Shown piece after piece: positions 14,159 through 14,209 of a stretch of 14,209 nucleotides of DNA. Below the pieces are notes generated by a model that was given only the letters and a program-made list of their open reading frames with translations, was not told where the DNA came from and made no database searches. Origin of the DNA: CAYRFF01 sp964436125 (GTDB lineage: Bacteria; Bacteroidota; Bacteroidia; Chitinophagales; Saprospiraceae); the NCBI GenBank assembly GCA_964436125.1, contig CAYTBT010000055.1, positions 1-14,209 of the forward strand. The letters are read 5' to 3'. The position numbers were made by a program, and so were the translations under genes. Position 1 is the stretch's first letter. Each line of letters starts with the position of its first letter.

Positions 14159-14209
14159 TACCCAAATCATGCAATAGAAATTGAAGATAAGCACAAAAGC
14201 CTTTGAATA
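14159..14209. repeat. Dispersed repeat end, inverted copy at the window end
   Basis: Inverted copy of 1-51 (50 of 51 bases). It begins TACCCAAATCATGCAATAGA and carries the AAGCACAAAAGCC extension also seen at the right end of the 200-bp element. It faces outward, so the element it belongs to lies beyond the window. The bases between 13989 and 14158 contain no gene that I can support. Confidence 0.85.

Overview
This is a stretch of a Bacteroidota chromosome, most likely from a Sphingobacteriia-like or related environmental lineage rather than a Bacteroides-type gut anaerobe. Evidence: a pyruvate dehydrogenase E1 alpha gene, the recF/DUF721 pair, a DUF6089 beta-barrel protein, a Bacteroidota-type S8 protease, no clear Shine-Dalgarno sites, and promoters of the Bacteroidota form TTTG-N20-TAnnTTTG. 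The lineage is an inference; no rRNA or tRNA is present to fix it.

Layout. 1-51 is a dispersed terminal repeat that returns inverted at 14159-14209 (50/51 identical), so both window ends sit in copies of one repeat; this may be where an assembly broke. 240-2213 (minus strand) holds a membrane-anchored TPR protein and pdhA, each with a recognisable promoter, and pdhA with a strong terminator. 2325-3735 (plus) is a recF-DUF721 pair starting divergently from pdhA. 3925-5616 (minus) is a secreted subtilisin-like protease with its own terminator, divergent from a DUF6089/PorG-like outer-membrane protein at 5839-6678. 6679-7727 is a gene-free kilobase made of repeat modules: long runs of degenerate 7-bp units, TTCAAC runs, GCTAATA-type heptads and small GNA-loop hairpins. 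7728-10716 is recQ overlapping a GT4 glycosyltransferase. 11129-11792 is a four-TM membrane protein overlapping a small XRE regulator, with dyads in front that look like an operator. 12240-13382 is a lone AAA_14/DUF4143 ATPase preceded by a near-perfect 33-bp palindrome and bracketed by two copies of the dispersed element.

The core genes are housekeeping (carbon entry into the TCA cycle, recombination repair, envelope and secretion). The least explained material is non-coding: (i) an exactly 200-bp MITE-like element at 11891-12090 with terminal inverted repeats around a three-way-junction fold, related to material at 13742 onward through two shared stem-loop modules in swapped order; and (ii) the in-phase heptad arrays at 6744-7618. 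Both contain hairpins closed by GNA triloops. I see no CRISPR array, tRNA, rRNA, prophage or transposase gene.
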